From Protula sp. h YS-2021 (lineage: Eukaryota; Annelida; Polychaeta; Sabellida; Serpulidae), in the NCBI GenBank assembly GCA_949752745.1, contig OX457030.1:72055686-72119685 (forward strand): a stretch of DNA of 64,000 bases. The letters are read 5' to 3'. Below are positions 1-12,200 of this stretch, piece by piece; positions within the stretch are counted from its first letter, which is position 1; every line of letters starts with the position of its first letter. The notes under the pieces were generated by a model. That model was not told where the DNA came from. It ran no database searches and saw nothing but the letters and a program-made list of their open reading frames with translations. The position numbers and the translations under genes are program-made.

Positions 1-3000
1 AAGCAAAACTTTAAAAGCTTTTATAAGCAAGACAAAAATTAAACCCATTCCCATTAAATTCCAACTGTTCTGCGTATTTACAATAAAACTGTACCAGAAG
101 TTTTGTTAAGAAATATGACTTGAATTTGACAAAAGTTGATAGAACCGTTTAACCTACGCAAAAAATAAATAGACAAAGTTTGAAGTCGATCCAGCTTTTC
201 GTTCTCGAAATACACAACCTGCACACAACATTTTGTTCACAACTGGCTAACAAACAAACACAAACACACAAATTGAAGAGATGACCAGTTCCGCAATTAC
301 AACCTCCCTCGAAATGTTCTGTTTACATCAAGAGGCATCAGTTCTGTTCCTAACTCAACTAATCCACAATGTCAAAGATAGCTAATGGCGGCCGATAGCA
401 CCGTTTGACAAGACCGGGTTAAGAGTAGAAGACTTCACAACGCAGATTTGTAATGCTGGTGCTGGTGGTCATCTGTCTGACTTCGAGCAGTCACCTGGGC
501 CAATATGCTAAACAACCTATCTATGCTGAGGTTTTGAGATGTAATCAATTGAAGCGAATTTTCTGGATGAAGAAAACTAAAGTCTGTTTATAATTGCATG
601 TCGGCTTTAGAACTTAGAATTGACTGTGATGATTTGCCGCAATAAATTTAGTATATAACCTGTAACATGTACTGTGACACGTTCAGTGTTACACAGCCAA
701 ATGAATTTAAGACAAAAGATAGCAAAGAAGCAATTTTTTAAATCAGTTTATCTGTCTTCTGATATTCGCAAACTAACGACAACACAGGAGTCATTACATG
801 AAAGCATGGCGAGAGATAAAAGAGTGAAATTACAGGGAATTATTCAAAGAGAAATCTGAATATCTACACATTGCTTGTAGCATTACATCAAAGTTGGATA
901 TACAGCTGAGTGATTAGAAATCAAAGGTTAATCTCGTTAGCCATCCAAGACATCCGGCACTATGGGCAATCTGGTTATCTCAAAAGTCGATTTCTCGATG
1001 ACAGTGTTGGTTCTAAATACAGAATAGGAAGAAAGCAGAGAGCTCATGGTACTGAAGCAAAACTTTAAAAGCTTTTATAAGCAAGACAAAAATTAAACCC
1101 ATTCCCATTAAATTCCAACTGTTCTGCGTATTTACAATAAAACTGTACCAGAAGTATTGTTAAGAAATATGACTTGAATTTGACAAAAGTTGATAGAACC
1201 GTTTAACCTATGCAAAAAATAAATAGACAACGTTTGAAGTCGATCCAGCTTTTCGTTCTGGAAATACACAACCTGCACACAACATTTTGTTCACAACTGG
1301 CTAACAAACAAACACAAACACACAAATTGAAGAGATGACCAGTTCCGCAATTACAACCTCCCTCGAAATGTTCTGTTTACATCAAGAGGCATCAGTTCTG
1401 TTCCTAACTCAACTAATCCACAATGTCAAAGATAGCTAATGGCGGCCGATAGCACCGTTTGACAAGACCGGGTTAAGAGTATAAGACTTCACAACGCAGA
1501 TTTGTCATGCTGGTGCTGCTGGTCATCTGTCTGACTTCGAGCAGTCACCTGGGCCAATATGCTAAACAACCTAGCTATGCTGAGGTTTTGAGATGTAATC
1601 AATTGAAGCGAATTTTCTGGATGAAAAAAACTAAAGTCTGTTTATAATTGCATGTCGGCTTTAGAACTTAAAATTGACTGTGATGATTTGCCGCCATAAA
1701 TTTAGTATATAACCGGTAACATGTACTGTGACACGTTCAGTGTTACACAGCCAAATGAATTTAAGACAAAAGATAGCAAAGAAGCAATTTTTTAAATCAG
1801 TTTATCTGTCTTCTGATATTCGCAAACTAACGACAACACAGGAGTCATTACATGAAAACATGGCGAGAGATGAAAGAGTGAAATTACAGGGAATTATTCA
1901 AAGAGAAATCTGAATATCTACACATTGCTTGTAGCATGACATCAAAGTTGGATATACAGCTGAGTGATTAGAAATCAAAGGTTAATCTCGTTAGCCATCC
2001 AAGACATCCGGCACTATGGGCAATCTGGTTATCTCAAAAGTCGATTTCTCGATGACAGTGTTGGTTCTAAAAACAGTATAGGGAGAAAGCAGAGAGCTCA
2101 TGGTACTGAAGCAAAACTTTAAAAGCTTTTATAAGCAAGACAAAAATTAAACCCATTCCCATTAAATTCCAACTGTTCTGCGTATTGACAATAAAACTGT
2201 ACCAGAAGTATTGTTAAGAAATATGACTTGAATTTGACAAAAGTTGATAGAACCGTTTAACCTACGCAAAAAATAAATAGACAACGTTTGAAGTCGATCC
2301 AGCTTTTCGTTCTGGAAATACACAACCTGCACACAACATTTTGTTCACAACTGGCTAACAAACAAACACAAACACACAAATTGAAGAGATGACCAGTTCC
2401 GCAATTACAACCTCCCTCGAAATGTTCTGTTTACATCAAGAGGCATCAGTTCTGTTCCTAACTCAACTAATCCACAATGTCAAAGATAGCTAATGGCGGC
2501 CGATAGCACCGTTTGACAAGACCGGGTTAAGAGTATAAGACTTCACAACGCAGATTTGTCATGCTGGTGCTGGTGGTCATCTGTCTGACTTCGAGCAGTC
2601 ACCTGGGCCAATATGCTAAACAACCTAGCTATGCTGAGGTTTTGAGATGTAATCAATTGAAGCGAATTTTCTGGATGAAAAAAACTAAAGTCTGTTTATA
2701 ATTGCATGTCGGCTTTAGAACTTAAAATTGACTGTGATGATTTGCCGCCATAAATTTAGTATATAACCTGTAACATGTACTGTGACACGTTCAGTGTTAC
2801 ACAGCCAAATGAATTTAAGACAAAAGATAGCAAAGAAGCAATTTTTTAAATCAGTTTATCTGTCTTCTGATATTCGCAAACTAACGACAACACAGGAGTC
2901 ATTACATGAAAACATGGCGAGAGATGAAAGAGTGAAATTACAGGGAATTATTCAAAGAGAAATCTGAATATCTACACATTGCTTGTAGCATGACATCAAA

Positions 3001-6000
3001 GTTGGATATACAGCTGAGTGATTAGAAATCAAAGGTTAATCTCGTTAGCCATCCAAGACATCCGGCACTATGGGCAATCTGGTTATCTCAAAAGTCGATT
3101 TCTCGATGACAGTGTTGGTTCTAAAAACAGTATAGGGAGAAAGCAGAGAGCTCATGGTACTGAAGCAAAACTTTAAAAGCTTTTATAAGCAAGACAAAAA
3201 TTAAACCCATTCCCATTAAATTCCAACTGTTCTGCGTATTGACAATAAAACTGTACCAGAAGTATTGTTAAGAAATATGACTTGAATTTGACAAAAGTTG
3301 ATAGAACCGTTTAACCTACGCAAAAATAAATAGACAACGTTTGAAGTCGATCCAGCTTTTCGTTCTGGAAATACACAACCTGCACACAACATTTTGTTCA
3401 CAACTGGCTAACAAACAAACACAAACACACAAATTGAAGAGATGACCAGTTCCGCAATTACAACCTCCCTCGAAATGTTCTGTTTACATCAAGAGGCATC
3501 AGTTCTGTTCCTAACTCAACTAATCCACAATGTCAAAGATAGCTAATGGCGGCCGATAGCACCGTTTGACAAGACCGGGTTAAGAGTATAAGACTTCACA
3601 ACGCAGATTTGTCATGCTGGTGCTGGTGGTCATCTGTCTGACTTCGAGCAGTCACCTGGGCCAATATGCTAAACAACCTAGCTATGCTGAGGTTTTGAGA
3701 TGTAATCAATTGAAGCGAATTTTCTGGATGAAAAAAACTAAAGTCTGTTTATAATTGCATGTCGGCTTTAGAACTTAAAATTGACTGTGATGATTTGCCG
3801 CCATAAATTTAGTATATAACCTGTAACATGTACTGTGACACGTTCAGTGTTACACAGCCAAATGAATTTAAGACAAAAGATAGCAAAGAAGCAATTTTTT
3901 AAATCAGTTTATCCGTCTTCTGATATTCGCAAACTAACGACAACACAGGAGTCATTACATGAAAACATGGCGAGAGATGAAAGAGTGAAATTACAGGGAA
4001 TTATTCAAAGAGAAATCTGAATATCTACACATTGCTTGTAGCATGACATTAAAGTTGGATATACAGCTGAGTGATTAGAAATCAAAGGTTAATCTCGTTA
4101 GCCATCCAAGACATCCGGCACTATGGGCAATCTGGTTATCTCAAAAGTCGATTTCTCGATGACAGTGTTGGTTCTAAATACAGTATAGGAAGAAAGCAGA
4201 GAGCTCATGGTACTGAAGCAAAACTTTAAAAGCTGTTATAAGCAAGACAAAAATTAAACCCATTCCCATTAAATTCCAACTGTTCTGCGTATTTACAATA
4301 AAACTGTACCAGAAGTATTGTTAAGAAATATGACTTGAATTTGACAAAAGTTGATAGAACCGTTTAACCTATGCAAAAAATAAATAGACAACGTTTGAAG
4401 TCGATCCAGCTTTTCGTTCTGGAAATACACAACCTGCACACAACATTTTGTCCACAACTGGCTAACAAACAAACACAAACACACAAATTGAAGAGATGAC
4501 CAGTTCCGCAATTACAACCTCCCTCGAAATGTTCTGTTTACATCAAGATGCATCAGTTCTGTTCCTAACTCAACTAATCTACAATGTCAAAGATAGCTAA
4601 TGGCGGCCGATAGCACCGTTTGACAAGACCGGGTTAAGAGTATAAGACTTCACAACGCAGATTTGTCATGCTGGTGCTGGTGGTCATCTGTCTGACTTCG
4701 AGCAGTCACCTGGGCCAATATGCTAAACAACCTAGCTATGCTGAGGTTTTGAGATGTAATCAATTGAAGCGAATTTTCTGGATGAAAAAAACTAAAGTCT
4801 GTTTATAATTGCATGTCGGCTTTAGAACTTAGAATTGACTGTGATGATTTGCCGCCATAAATTTAGTATATAACCTGTAACATGTACTGTGACACGTTCA
4901 GTGTTACACAGCCAAATGAATTTAAGACAAAAGATAGCAAAGAAGCAATTTTTAAATCAGTTTATCTGTCTTCTGATATTCGCAAACTAACGGCAACACA
5001 GGATTCATCACAGGAAAATATGGCGAGAGATGAAAGAGTGAAATTACAGGGAATTATTCAAAGAGAAATCTGAATATCTACACATTGCTTGTAGCATGAC
5101 ATCAAAGTTGGATATACAGCTGAGTGATTAGAAATCAAAGGTTAATCTCGTTAGCCATCCAAGACATCCGGCACTATGTGCAATCTGGTTATCTCAAAAG
5201 TCGATTTCTCGATGACAGTGTTGGTTCTAAATACAGTATAGGAAGAAAGCAGAGAGCTCATGGTACTGAAGCAAAACTTTAAAAGCTTTTATAAGCAAGA
5301 CAAAAATTAAACCCATTCCCATTAAATTCCAACTGTTCTGCGTATTTACAATAAAACTGTACCAGAAGTATTGTTAGGAAATATGACTTGAATTTGACAA
5401 AAGCTGATAGAACCGTTTAACCTATGCAAAAAATAAATAGACAACGTTTGAAGTCGATCCAGCTTTTCGTTCTGGAAATACACAACCTGCACACAACATT
5501 TTGTTCACAACTGGCTAACAAACAAACACAAACACACAAATTGAAGAGATGACCAGTTCCGCAATTACAACCTCCCTCGAAATGTTCTGTTTACATCAAG
5601 AGGCATCATTTCTGTTCCTAACTCAACTAATCCACAATGTCAAAGATAGCTAATGGCGGCCGATAGCACCGTTTGACAAGACCGGGTTAAGAGTATAAGA
5701 CTTCACAACGCAGATTTGTCATGCTGGTGCTGGTGGTCATCTGTCTGACTTCGAGCAGTCACCTGGGCCAATATGCTAAACAACCTAGCTATGCTGAGGT
5801 TTTGCGATGCAATCAATTGAAGCGAATTTTCTGGATGAAAAAAACTAAAGTCTGTTTATAATTGCATGTCGGCTTTAGAATTTAAAATTGACTGTTTATA
5901 ATTGCATGTCGGCTTTAGAATTTAAAATTGACTGTGATGATTTGCCGCCATAAATTTAGTATATAACCTGTAACATGTACTGTGACACGTTCAGTGTTAC

Positions 6001-6334
6001 ACAGCCAAATGAATTTAAGACAAAAGATAGCAAAGAGGCAATTTTTAAATCAGTTTATCTGTCTTCTGATATTCGCAAACTAACGGCAACACAGGAGTCA
6101 TTACAGGAAAATATGGCGAGAGATGAAAGAGTGAAATTACAGGGAATTATTCAAAGAGAAATCTGAATATCTACACATTGCTTGTAGCATGACATCAAAG
6201 TTGGATATACAGCTGAGTGATTAGAAATCAAAGGTTAATCTCGTTAGCCATCCAAGACATCCGGCACTATGGGCAATCTGGTTATCTCAAAAGTCGATTT
6301 CTCGATGACAGTGTTGGTTCTAAATACAGTATAG
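1..6334. repeat. Satellite array, six ~1,054-bp tandem units
   Basis: Six head-to-tail copies run 1-1054, 1055-2108, 2109-3162, 3163-4215, 4216-5268 and 5269-6334. They differ by scattered substitutions. The array is open at the left edge, so more copies may lie outside. The last copy has a 39-bp internal duplication near 5853-5935 and stops after a shared CAGTATAG, before the usual unit end. Each unit contains a 61-63 codon open frame preceded by a TATATAA-like string. No transposase or reverse transcriptase is visible. Confidence 0.95.
5975..6166 (+). other. Short open frame repeated in every satellite unit
   Basis: Copies five (4882-5073) and six (5975-6166) have a 63-codon frame beginning MYCDTFSVTQ and ending with basic, glutamine-rich residues. 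In copies one to four an extra T in a T-run closes that ATG frame early, although the downstream codons remain open. AGTATATAACC lies about 25 bases before the ATG. I recognise no domain. It may be a captured exon amplified with the repeat, or chance. Confidence 0.2.
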
Positions 6335-7165
6335 AATTTGCATTTAAATGTGGTGTGTCAGCAAGTCTTAGAAATCCCAATTGAAAACACACCTTGCAAA
6401 GCCATCAGCGCTAAAATCGAGTCATGTTTTCGTCTCGGTCGATGCTCCAACCAGAAAACTCTGCGTATACTGGCGATACTATTCACTAGAGAAGGGCAAT
6501 TAGGTTTTGATCGTATCACAAAGCCTCACTGTGTAAACAGAGTGTATTTGGTTGTGCGATCAGTTTGTACATTATTAATACTTGAGGTCTAAGTAGGCAG
6601 CTACTAAGGATGTTGCAAAGTTGTCAGAAAATGATTATTGCGGAACTGGAATCGAGAGACTTATACATTCACTGGATTCCATATCTACGTACTGGTGGAA
6701 TCCCTGATATATCCATCGTTGACACCGGCTGCTCTGGACCCGGAATTAAGCATTACTTGATTGAGAAAGACTCTGACTACATCTAGGAACCTTTGCGTAA
6801 AACAGCAAGAATTGCTTTTGGAAAACACACAGCTGCAATACGCAGTTTTAGTATGAATAGTTAAATTTTATTCATATCTTAGCTAAATTTAGCTGAGATC
6901 TACATGGTTGCACGAAGCGGTCCTGAAAATCCTCCCACGGTTATAACTGTGTGCGGAGTGAAATCTTAAGCTGTGAGCCTTAAACTACAAGTATTAAGCT
7001 ATGAGTCTGAAGCTTGGCTCCCTAAACCACTAGCCTTAAGCTTCGACCCTCTATCTAGAGCCTTAATCTATGATCCTTAAACTGTGGCCTCAACCCAGAG
7101 AAGGATTTGCATCGGAATGGTTGTTCTCTTTTGATATTATAGAGACGACATTCATACAGTAAAAA
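6335..7165. other. Spacer with coding-like scraps, no gene supported
   Basis: This is unique sequence after the satellite. An 84-codon ATG frame (6338-6592) and overlapping open stretches near 6600-6783 read like protein in two frames. One of these contains IPDISIVDTGCSGPG. There are no convincing splice sites or family matches, so these are most likely remnants or chance. Confidence 0.3.
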
Positions 7166-7169
7166 TGGA

Positions 7170-7860
7170 AACAGGCCGAAACCCCCCCTAACCCCCCGTC
7201 AAACCCCCCCCCCCGGCCGCCTAAATCCCCCGACCCAAACCCTCCCCCGTTCTTAAAGAAAATGTATAATGATAATTTGTTCTGGCACTCGAACGAAACG
7301 TAGCCATTTGCTAGATTTTTTTGGCTTTACGTACAAATCACCTTGGTATAATATCTTTGGATTCCCTTTAGCAGATGTGATATATTCCATGGTGGTAGTA
7401 TGATTTTTCACAGCAATCTGGGTCACTAAATTACCAATTCAAAAAATCATAATGGATATAAGTCACATCTATCGCAAGAGAAACTGTAATTTGTAAACTC
7501 GACTGATCTCGCAACCGGCATTTGAATTGCAATTTTTAATGTGTACACACTCATCAATCGTAAGAGCAATTTAATTTCAAAAACTGAGTGTTATCATCAA
7601 TTTATGCATGAAGTGCCTTTTATAATGATGATCAATTCCTTCAGTGGTTCAGAAATTGCAATTTTAAACGCCGTGTAGTCCCTTCAATGGGCATTTGAAG
7701 TGTAATTAACAACGTAGATGTATCACAGTTACAAAATATAAAATAGACCTGAGAACCGGGGGGTTTGGGTCGGAGGGTTTAGGCCGCTCGGGTGTTTTAG
7801 TCGGGGAGGTTGACGGGGGGGGGGGGGGGTAGGGCCGGGGGTTTGGGCCTAGACTCAGTA
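7170..7860. repeat. C-rich/G-rich imperfect inverted repeat
   Basis: A C-rich block at about 7178-7255 is matched in inverted orientation by a G-rich block at about 7757-7852. The order of short words (for example CCGACCCAAACCCT against GGGTTTGGGTCGG) is kept. About 500 bp of AT-rich DNA separates them. CAGTAAAAAT lies beside both arms in direct orientation. This could be a MITE with G-rich ends. Each arm could form G-quadruplex or i-motif structure. Confidence 0.6.
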
Positions 7861-8762
7861 AAAATACTGCAAGCTAAGTCTAAATCAGATTTTTGAAACA
7901 GATCTATTGCTTAAAGCTTTATTAGTATTGGAAACAATTATTCAAATACAATCTTTTTTACGCCTACACACTCTACAAATCTGTATAAATGTAATTCATT
8001 ATATATATTAGCTTAACTTTACGTGCAACAAAAAATCGCCATTCACTAAATTATATTAATATATAATCTCTTACACCCCATATATATAATCTCTTGCACC
8101 CCAAAGAAAGTACAGAAATATATGAAAATAATCTGTTGTATGTATGATAGCTTACATTTACATGCACAAACTCCCTACTTACTCAACCCACTCGGTCACT
8201 TTAAATTATTATTAGCATTGAAAAGAATTATATCTTTTTCATATCACAAAAAGTACAAACCATTAAGAAAATAATTCACAGTATATGTAACGATGATATG
8301 GCAGTTTAGTTTTGACTCTGACTAAGAGCATTTCAGTAAACATGTTGTAAATTAGGCAACCATGTCTCCTTTTGTTTGCCAACTTCCCACAATGTTATAT
8401 AGTAATATTGCGATATAATATAATACATAGATAATTTTTTTTACGAAATCTAAAACTGAGTGAAAAGAGTACGCATAGTAAATTTTGAAACGATATTTAA
8501 CTTTTATATGGTCATCTTACCACAAGCTAATACAACAATAAAATAAAATATATTAATACAAAAAATTTACAAGATTCAAAACTCAGTGAAAACTGGCTAA
8601 TTGCGCTGCCATAAACACCTTAAATAGTTGTTCATATATCTGTGCTAATTATCTAGTAATTTGTTGCAAAGAATCTTGCAATTACTTTTTCAAATGTTAA
8701 TTTTGGCACATCTTTTAATATTAAAGCATGCCGTTACGTTTTCTTAGAGATATGACATTAAT
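7861..8762. other. AT-rich sequence 3' of the membrane-protein gene
   Basis: No open frames are visible. The - strand gene ending at 8763 would have its 3' UTR here. An AATAAA on the - strand near 7917 is a possible distal polyadenylation signal. Otherwise I see nothing. Confidence 0.4.
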
Positions 8763-9285
8763 TTAATAATCAACTACAGAATATGCCCGTGATAACTGGG
8801 ACCTTGGTATGCGCTCCTCGATGACAGTGTAAGACCCAGGAGGTCCGATTCGTCCGTAGATATCGTCAAGTCCTACATGAGAACGCCGTGAGCGACTACG
8901 GTTTCGGCCTCCGAATGTGCCCCTGCTGCGCATGCTCCCCCCGTATATGCGTTCTGAGCCGTGTACGCTGGCTATCTCGTCGTCAAACGGAAGTACTTCC
9001 TCGATGTCGGAGTACGCATCTCGCTCTAGGGTAGCATCGTATTCTGGATAATGTATCACAGGCGCCATTGCAGAACGGACCGATCCTGTACCGTAGGCGA
9101 CTGGACGGCGTGCGATGGGCTGACTTGGTACACGCCGCATGACAGGCATACTTGTGATGAGTGGTACTGGTCCGTACGGTGTAAGTACTGCCTTCTGTGG
9201 GGCCTGCTGTGGGGCAGTGGGGAGAAAGACTGGTGCAGGTGGTGCGGCAATGGGCACTACAGGGTGTCTTTTGCCAAAAAACGGT
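8763..9285 (-). CDS. Exon 4 (last coding exon) of the membrane-protein gene
   Basis: It starts after a pyrimidine-rich TTACAG acceptor and ends at TAA (8763-8765). It encodes most of the cytoplasmic tail, from PFFGKRHPVV to SVVDY. The first base completes an Arg codon with exon 3. Confidence 0.8.
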
Positions 9286-12200
9286 CTGTAACAGAAAAAG
9301 CAACTTCTAAAACGTTTTGCTATACAAGGCTGAATATGGGTTAAAGAATCGCGAAGGACTAGACTTTCCTCCCTCGCGACACATTTTCGTCAGAACCGAA
9401 TTTCCATAGTTCGTGACCAGTCATTGAACTTAATCCAATCGCAATCGTTGCTCTTCCCGTCCTTCCTGTGTGAAATCTTGGACCCGCTTATTTGACGCAC
9501 AGAATAAACTGTTGCTTTACGTAAAAACACTAACTGACGATTTTTACTGGAGCATTTTATTATGTTGCCAATTTTATACTATTTATGAGAATAATCATAA
9601 ATTCTGATCAAATTTTACAACGCTTAAACCTGTTCCTGTGAAACTGAAGGGCTCGTATAACGTTCAACATACTACAGCGACTAGTGATGTCATGACACTA
9701 ACACGGTAAGAGCACCTTGATGAAAAAAATACTCTAAGATACTTGAGCGAGTAGTAACAGCTTGAAAATATCACGATAAGAGTCGGCCTGTTAAAAAGAC
9801 TTGGTACTTAAGGATATTGGAACGAGTTGTGATTCCTTGAAAATATCACGGTAAGACTGAACCTGTTAGAAAGACTCGGTATTTAAGGATATTAGAACGA
9901 GTTGTAATTCCTTGAAAATATCACGATAAGACTGGGCCTGTTAAAAAGACTTGGTACTTAAGGATATTAGAACGAGTTGTGAGTCCTTGAAAATATCACG
10001 ATAAGACTGGGCCTGTTAAAAAGACTTGGTACTTAAGGATATTAAAACGAGTTGTGATTCCTTGAAAATATCACGATAAGACTGGGTCTGTTAAAAAAGA
10101 CTTGGTATTTAAGGATATTAGAACGAATAATGATTCCTTGAAAATATCACGATAAGACTGGGCCTGTTAAAAAGACTTGGTACTTAAGGATATTAGAACG
10201 AGTTGTGATTCCTTGAAAATTACACGATAAGACTGGGCCTGTTAAAAAGACTTGGTACTTAAGGATATTAGAACGAGTTGTCATTCCTTGAAATTATCAC
10301 GATAAGACTGGGCCTGTTAAAAAAACTTGGTACTTAAGGATATCATAACGAGTAGTGACTTCTTAAAGATATCACAATAAGAGTGGGCTTGATAAAAATA
10401 CTTGGTACTTAAGGATATTAGAACGAGTAGTAACTTCTTGAAAATATCCCGAGTAGGCCTGATAAGAAGGCTTAGTATTTTATGATACTAGAACGAATAG
10501 TAACCCCTTGACAATATCACGATAAGAGTGGATCTGATAGAAAAGAAAGAGTATTGGCACCTTAAGTCTAAACGACTGATGCACCTCTGGTAGTACAAGT
10601 ACCGTCATATATGCACTACCATGATACCAGTAATGCAAAAGTATATACTTCACGTTGACTACAGAGCAGATATATTTATATTACAGTTGTTAGTTTAGTC
10701 AAAATGCTGTGGATTTCTAGTCATTCTACAACGCTTAGTGTAAAAGAATAAATGTTTTTGAATATAAATAAGTATTAATGTGAAATACATAACGTATATG
10801 AAGGTACATACCTTGGTGCGAGTTTGTTGCGGGCACCTTTGCTGGGTGATGGTTGAGGACTTGACGGTCTGGACACAAATCTGAAACACCAACATGTCTG
10901 ATTAGACAAACGATTTCGGTCCCCAACCCTCAATAAAATAATCAAATCGGCATTTTTAATTAAATCAAAATTAACTAATAGTTGTATATTTTAAGACTAC
11001 TTGCATACGGTGTTCACATAACGCATCAAGAATGATTGCAAGCTACCATACAGGTGAAATTGCAGAGAACTTATCTGATCAGAACGATTGCAAGCTACCA
11101 TACAGGTGAAAATGCACATAATTTATCAAACCAGGGCGATTGCAGGCTACCATACAGGTGAAAATGCACATAGCTTATCAAATCAGAAAGATTGCAAGCT
11201 ACTCTACAGATGAAAATGCAAAAAGCTTATCAAATCAGACAGATTGCAAGCTTCACCGGTAGAAAGAAAAAGACTACTTGCTCACAATCTATCATATAAG
11301 AAAATAATTCGTCTATTCTCACAGAGTTTGACATAAATTATGTAAACCGTTATCACAGCAGTTTAGTCGTAAAGTTAAGTCTGTCATGTATTGACATATA
11401 AATAAAAATACTTTTCTTTGCATAATTATGTGCTTTTCTAAAGGAGTTAATAGCATGTTATTTTCTGACAAATTTACTGGCAATTTACTGCTGTAATATG
11501 TAATTACTACAGAAAATTGTACATAAAAGCAGACATTTGTATAATTACCTGTAACTGATTCACGTTTGTCTTTTCTATACGTAAGTTTAGCAACAATTTA
11601 CTTTTGACTTCCAGCCATTTTAAAGCTTGAGCATCCAGGACTGGCTAAAACTGCAGTGACACGCAGTGGCAGTCGTCATGATTATAGTGTTAATGGATCA
11701 CGTCATTGAAATAATAAATACTAATAATAAACCACAGCCAATTTCATAAAAAAAATTCAATCAATAAATAAAAATTTGAACGGTTTGTAATAAACTCTCT
11801 TATTTAGGATCTAAGGTTAGGAAATTCTTTTAATGCTTTAAATGTATTTGCAAATGTTTTGGAAAATAAATAAAATTTCAAAGTCTAAAACACCGGACTG
11901 GTAGAAAAATCCGGACCAGTATAAAAAAGCTGGTAGAAGAAAAAAGAGGCAGTCTTCAGTTTATTGAACAGGACAGTGCCTTGGGTGTGCAATAACTTTT
12001 CCACAGCAATATCTTTTCCACAAAACTTAGATCAAGCATGGACCGCAGTTACCCAGGATCAAGCGTAAACCACTGGCATCCTGGATCAAGCATAAACCAT
12101 TGTTCCTCTGGATCAAGCATGGATCTCTGATGTCTTTGATCAAGCACAGACCAATGATGCTATGGATCAAGTATAGACCATTGAGTCCACGGATCCAACA

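Noticed and set aside
6338..6592. 84-codon frame after the satellite
   Set aside because: No domain, no splice or promoter support, and near chance length.
7757..7852. Telomeric repeat (GGGTTTAGG-like)
   Set aside because: No regular telomeric period. It is better explained as one arm of an inverted repeat.
9735..10540. CRISPR-like array of regular repeats
   Set aside because: Direct 75-bp tandem units without unique spacers, in an intron of a eukaryotic gene.
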